Shown: piece after piece, positions 24,871-29,090 of the stretch | Layout: every line of letters starts with the position of its first letter | How positions within the stretch are numbered: position 1 is the stretch's first letter | Assembly: GCA_033557685.1 (NCBI GenBank) | Contig: JAWQRN010000475.1 | Span: forward strand, 1 to 29,090 | Source: Sperchopsis tessellata | Taxonomy: Eukaryota; Arthropoda; Insecta; Coleoptera; Hydrophilidae | Direction of reading: 5' to 3' | Length of the DNA stretch: 29,090 nucleotides | Position numbers and translations under genes: made by a program | The notes under the pieces: model-generated | Database searches by the model: none | What the model saw: only the letters and a program-made list of their open reading frames with translations | Told to the model about the DNA's origin: nothing

Positions 24871-27800
24871 GTTATCTTTCTGGATATGATTATACAATTA
24901 ATAGTAACAAGATAAGATACGAAGGAATAATTTATAGCCTTCGCATATAGCAAACTTATCTCAAATATTGCACATAATGGTTGCAATTCAGACTCAATTG
25001 CATTAAGCTTTAATAGTTATTGAAAAAATAAACAATAAAGGGAACGAACTGCCACCTTGTCCATATGTGGACCTTTATTACGTTACTATGTTAGGGTAAC
25101 TCCCACAAATAAGATAAATCTTCATAATACCTTAAGTGCCTTAGGATCACCACCAACCTGACATATAAAAAAATAATAGTACATGAGCTCATGTTAACAT
25201 ACTACCTCAGCCATTCAAAAGTACAAATTACGTTATAGAGCTAAAATTCACATTAGTTTCGAAAACTTTTTGAGTACACCCGGTATACGTTCATAATCCA
25301 AACTGTAATTAATAAATCCTATTAACGCGTCAGAAGGAGGGATATCCTTCGTTTGGGATATCCATTTACAAAAGAAACGGTTGCGATGGACTTCTTTTTC
25401 TCTTATATAAAATATATGTTCAATAAATCAAACGCCATAGCCCCAGGAACACCGCTTCAAATATTCAAACTAATTATCATTAATGAGAAATCTTCAAATG
25501 TAATGTGACTGTACAACATTTTCAAAAATAGCTAAACAACGGGCTAGCCCGAATACATTCCTTAATTAAAACAAAATATATAACATAAAAAACAATAACA
25601 ATAATAATAAATAAACCACCAATTAAAATGCTAAACAATAAAACAAATATAATCCAAAATTATATCAATTGATACATGTTTAAAATATATAACAGAGAAC
25701 ATTTATAATAACACTTGTAACATTTAAATCACTTACTAAAGGATAACAATAAAGCGAGAAGCATAACATTCTCATGCGGCCTGGTATACTTAATAAATGA
25801 ATTGACTCAGAAAGTCAACTTTATTGATGAACAAGAAAATATCTATCAATTCACCAGGCAATAGAAATAAATAAATGTTATTAAATTCGCTTACTGTTCC
25901 ACGCAATGCACAAACCACAAAACTCCTATCACTAACGCATTCGAACAAATTCTGTCGATCCCCATGTAGTTATCCCGCTTCAGTACTTTCCCTGTATTTC
26001 AGACTTTTTCTCACGCTCCAATTTCGTGAAGCCGCCTGGCGCCTACAACCACGTAAAGCAAAGAAATAGAGGGTTTCCCTACATCATATGCATTGCCACT
26101 TTTTAGCAAAATTACTATTTAAATTAACTCGTGTTAAGACTGGTTCACAACTCTCGAATTAATATTGATTATTATTTAAATAAGTAGGTACTATCAAATA
26201 TATATTTTAATAAAATAAACCGTTCTGTCACAATATGTACATTTTTGCATGTGCAACTATTTTGCGAGTTTTAAATATAACTGTGCTCACGGTAAGTTTG
26301 AGGTTAGAATATTAAGACATTTTGTATTACAGAATAACGCCGCTGACTTTCTGCGTTTGCGTAAGGCTGTGGCGACGTATGTGTAGTTCTCTAATTGCGC
26401 AGACTCTACATACAAACACACACACACACTCTCTAATCCGAGAGACTACATATGATCTCGACGACTCCAAATGGATGGATCAAAGCGAGAAAGTATCTAG
26501 GAGGAACATATAAAAAGAGAACGGCAGAACTTAGTACGTAGCAAAACCTTGGGATTGACTTTTTACTTCGAAAGACCTAGACGACGGGATCGAGATGTTT
26601 TCAATTATCTGGGAGTAACTTCATATATCAGTGAATAGACCGTTGACATACAGCTCTTCCTAATAAATGGTGCGGAATAGATCTCCTTGAAGATATAATA
26701 ATATATGCCGTAAGCCACTGGCTCTTTTCTTTAAATTATTATACGCTCTTCCACTAACTCGCTTATTGTATTCCAAACCGAGGAACTTGTAGGTTTGACC
26801 AACAACATGACGAAGCGGCCACCAAATGTGAAAAATGCACATAGTAGGTGCAATAGTTGACTATTGGAGGTTTCATAGAAAAGTAACTTCTGTTAAACTA
26901 ACGCTTTATTTACTAGGAGTACATAATTTTTATTTTAAAAGTATATCTGGAAGAGAATGGCAAATGCAAAGTTCTATAAATTACACCTGGAGTTATTGGA
27001 AATCTTTGAAGGAAAGTTTGGACGAAAAACTCGGATCGTAGCTATCTGAAGTGATACATTTTCAGATAGTTTGATACTTTATTTTCGAGTATCTGTGAAA
27101 GTGTAAGTGAACATCGCTAGACGAGGGATAGCGTAGATCCCCCGTGGCTAGGAAAGTTTGATGTTAATAACGTTAATTTTGTTAAACATATTTTCCGGAA
27201 GGGTGGGTAGACAGGCCACAGAATTATTTAAAATACAATATTATGTACTTATCAAAACGAATTGTATGAAAGATAGGTATCGTTTGTAAAAATTAGAGTG
27301 ATACTATGTTCTTGCTCGAGCACAAATACCCATTTACACTAAGATAGCTTGTACTCGTACCCAAACGTTTGGCGTTTTTTTTTTTGTTTATCAATATTTA
27401 TACATATGGGAATTCTACTAACATCAATACGACAGCTTAGATCCAATAGCAAAAGCTGTATAATAATATAAAAATTAAATAGGTTTTATTTCCTTCAAGT
27501 CCCTCAGGAATAGAGTGTTTATAGTTACATAAAGGTAGAAAAACTATCTTGTAACCTGGGTTATCTGGTCGAGTTGTTCATATACACAAAATAACTATAT
27601 AATACTGATTTGTTTATTGTGATACTTTTCCGTTGAAATAGTTGTTTATATTCATTTATATGTGATTATCTAAATAAATTAACAAAAGTTTCATAAAGTC
27701 AAACACTAGTATATATTTTTTATATTGTTATTAGCGCTGGAAAAATAGCTGGACGTCAGCGCCACAAGATGAACCATAAAGTATAAAAGCAAGCTTCAAG

Positions 27801-28389
27801 TCTAATTAAAGAACAAGAAGACTTATAAATAGTACACCATGGTCTTATAAATATCCATGAGAAATTTGTGTTTATAAAGCAAATTTAATAGATAAAGTCC
27901 AGGTATGCAGCTGTTAGGTGGCCAGTAGGTACCACTTTACAAAGTAGAAATACAGCATGCTGGTGCCAGAATGTTGTACGTTCTATACAATCGAAGGAGA
28001 ATTTTAGGAAATTCAGCGCTTTACACCAAGCAAACCGATAATGTAATCTTCACTGAACTTCTCACAAGTCGGGTCAATTATACTACTCAACACGTGGATC
28101 GCACTATCGGCCACCTTACGTTTGTAAACCTGCATGTAGTTAATACCCTAAAAGTACCAATTCAATTACGGTTTTGATATACCCAAATATATATTTTACA
28201 ATAAAATAAGATATATTCTTAGTATTAAAATGTCCGGTACATTCAACTCGCAAATAGAAGTCGTCTATACTTGGATCCCAATTATAAAAATGTGAATATG
28301 ATGAATACAAGTAAAATTTATTTTATCACTTGTATTGGCGTTTAAAAGCAAAGTGGCTGACTTCTGGAGAGCAGAAGTGCAACCCTCAG
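24871..28389. other. Long intergenic stretch with no supported gene
   Basis: AT-rich, with A-rich tracts at 25565-25700, a short (CA)n run at 26413-26430, and an inverted GGATATCC pair near 25341-25361. Open frames of 60-68 codons at 25875, 26322, 26660, 26835 and 27971 were read and show no recognisable domains. No tRNA-like clover or rRNA was seen. Confidence 0.45.
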
Positions 28390-28776
28390 ATGGATGATAG
28401 ATTTCAATTGTTAGATCTGTTTAGCGTGCATTTTGCAATGGATGGGACGACAGAAAAACAAACAATAGCTACTGGGGAACTTAAAAACGTAGCAAGGAAG
28501 AGAAATAAATATTGTTCGGTGCCTCACTGTAACAGTAAAGCAACTGGTGGGTTTTCTTTCCATTTATTTCCCAAGGACAAAGCCAGATTAAAAGTATGGT
28601 TACATGTGTTAAAAACTGGGAAGATAGTATCAAAAACAATGGTCGTGTGTGGAGAACATTTCAAACCTGACGATATTTTCTATTTTCATAAGTGTATTAT
28701 TCAATATCTGTGCTCTATTTACACTAGACATATAATTAATCAAGAAATCTATACATATTTGTATCATAACCTGTAA
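28390..28776 (+). CDS. THAP-domain zinc-finger protein, exon or short gene
   Basis: Encodes a THAP-type C2CH zinc finger, a DNA-binding fold found in animal transcription regulators and in P-element-type transposases. From the ATG at 28390 the ligands are C42, C47, C87 and H90 (C-x4-C-x39-C-x2-H), with the usual FHLFPKD, W70 and VCGEHFKPDDI landmarks. A second in-frame ATG at 28438 (GCAATGG) has a better context and puts the finger ~25 residues from the N-terminus, more usual for THAP proteins. The open frame also runs upstream to 28330 but without an ATG there. The final AVPxxF part of the domain is missing and the frame runs into a poor tail ending at 28776. This suggests a splice after ~28691 (AA|GTGTAT, weak) or a truncated pseudogene. 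It is oriented away from TRAPPC11, with 7.4 kb between them. Confidence 0.7.
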   Translation: MDDRFQLLDLFSVHFAMDGTTEKQTIATGELKNVARKRNKYCSVPHCNSKATGGFSFHLFPKDKARLKVWLHVLKTGKIVSKTMVVCGEHFKPDDIFYFHKCIIQYLCSIYTRHIINQEIYTYLYHNL

Positions 28777-28921
28777 CATATTTTGTTTGGTGTATAGGAA
28801 ATCATTTATTGATATGCCTAGTAACTACCTAGGAAATTTTGTACTGCATGCCTACACAAAATGTACAATTTACTAAAAGAAAGGCAAATACCTACTGTAG
28901 TTTTCAATAGGTAGTATCATC

Positions 28922-29090
28922 GACAGGAGGAAGAAAAGGAGCAGTTCTATACCGAACTGACAAAAATCTGCGATTAAGTTCCGGGTCATGACTCTCTAGT
29001 GATCCTGGGGGAATTCAATGCTAAGATAGGCAAGGAGGGCACATGGAGTGATGTTGCGGGTAAGCACTCTTTACACAATGAAACAAGCAG
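28922..29090 (+). pseudogene. RTE-like LINE endonuclease domain, running off the right edge
   Basis: From ~28927 the frame reads QEEEKEQFYTELTKICD, a stop, then VPGHDSLVILGEFNAKIGKE, GTWSDVAGKHSLHNETS. The GDFNAKIGKE...GKHSLHE block, here with GEFNA, belongs to AP-type endonucleases of RTE-like LINEs. One stop codon interrupts it; the rest is beyond the window. Confidence 0.82.

Noticed and set aside
26835..27041. 68-codon plus frame with ATG
   Set aside because: No domain, no splice or codon evidence, length within chance expectation for this composition.
1..29090. tRNA genes, CRISPR arrays, bacterial operons or rRNA
   Set aside because: No tRNA B-box/clover arrangement, no regularly spaced identical repeats and no prokaryotic gene structure were seen on either strand.

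Overview
The window looks like nuclear DNA of an insect, possibly a beetle. That is inferred from the AT-rich composition, the mixture of very short (57-66 bp) and very long introns, arthropod-type TATA plus TCAGT promoters, and a dense mixture of RTE-like, Jockey-like, Penelope-like, piggyBac-like and inverted-repeat elements. No bacterial or organellar features were seen.

The one gene that can be read with confidence is on the minus strand, from the start codon at 20940 to 3776. It is the N-terminal ~60% of TRAPPC11 (foie gras / gryzun), a subunit of the TRAPP III tethering complex. Nine exons (383, 360, 231, 142, 171, 134, 208, 206 and 187 bp) join in frame to 2022 bp, or 674 codons. All have GT donors and AG acceptors, and the product follows vertebrate TRAPPC11 collinearly. 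The C-terminal part (gryzun-type beta-sandwich region) must lie left of position 1. Four of the eight complete introns are 57-128 bp, one is about 450 bp, and three are 3.4-5.6 kb and filled with transposon remains.

Layout. 1-3775 is TRAPPC11 intron 9, with a Penelope-like terminal fragment, a Jockey-like RT relic on minus, a 2-kb frameshifted RTE-like LINE on plus and a small Jockey-like RT relic. 3776-5374 holds exons 9 to 5. 5375-8776 is intron 4, with a short Penelope-like insertion flanked by an 18-bp target duplication and a 338-bp foldback carrying hammerhead-ribozyme-like cores. 8777-9215 holds exons 4 and 3. 9216-14765 is intron 2, with Jockey-like relics, a minus-strand RTE-like LINE, a degenerate direct repeat and a 1.16-kb element with ~310-bp inverted ends. 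14766-15125 is exon 2. 15126-20557 is intron 1, with a piggyBac-like relic, a Penelope-like RT relic and minus-strand LINE fragments. 20558-20940 is exon 1. From 20941 to about 28389 no protein gene could be supported; the stretch holds a ~455-bp MITE, a ~71-bp degenerate minisatellite and AT-rich spacer. At 28390-28776 a plus-strand exon encodes a THAP zinc finger, and the right edge enters the endonuclease domain of another RTE-like LINE.

TRAPPC11 and the THAP exon are transcribed away from each other and have no evident functional link. The most interesting material is the set of Penelope-like termini: an inverted terminal repeat fused to a truncated ORF end, and a palindrome whose arms both carry hammerhead-type cores. 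All transposon ORFs seen are frameshifted, truncated or stop-interrupted.
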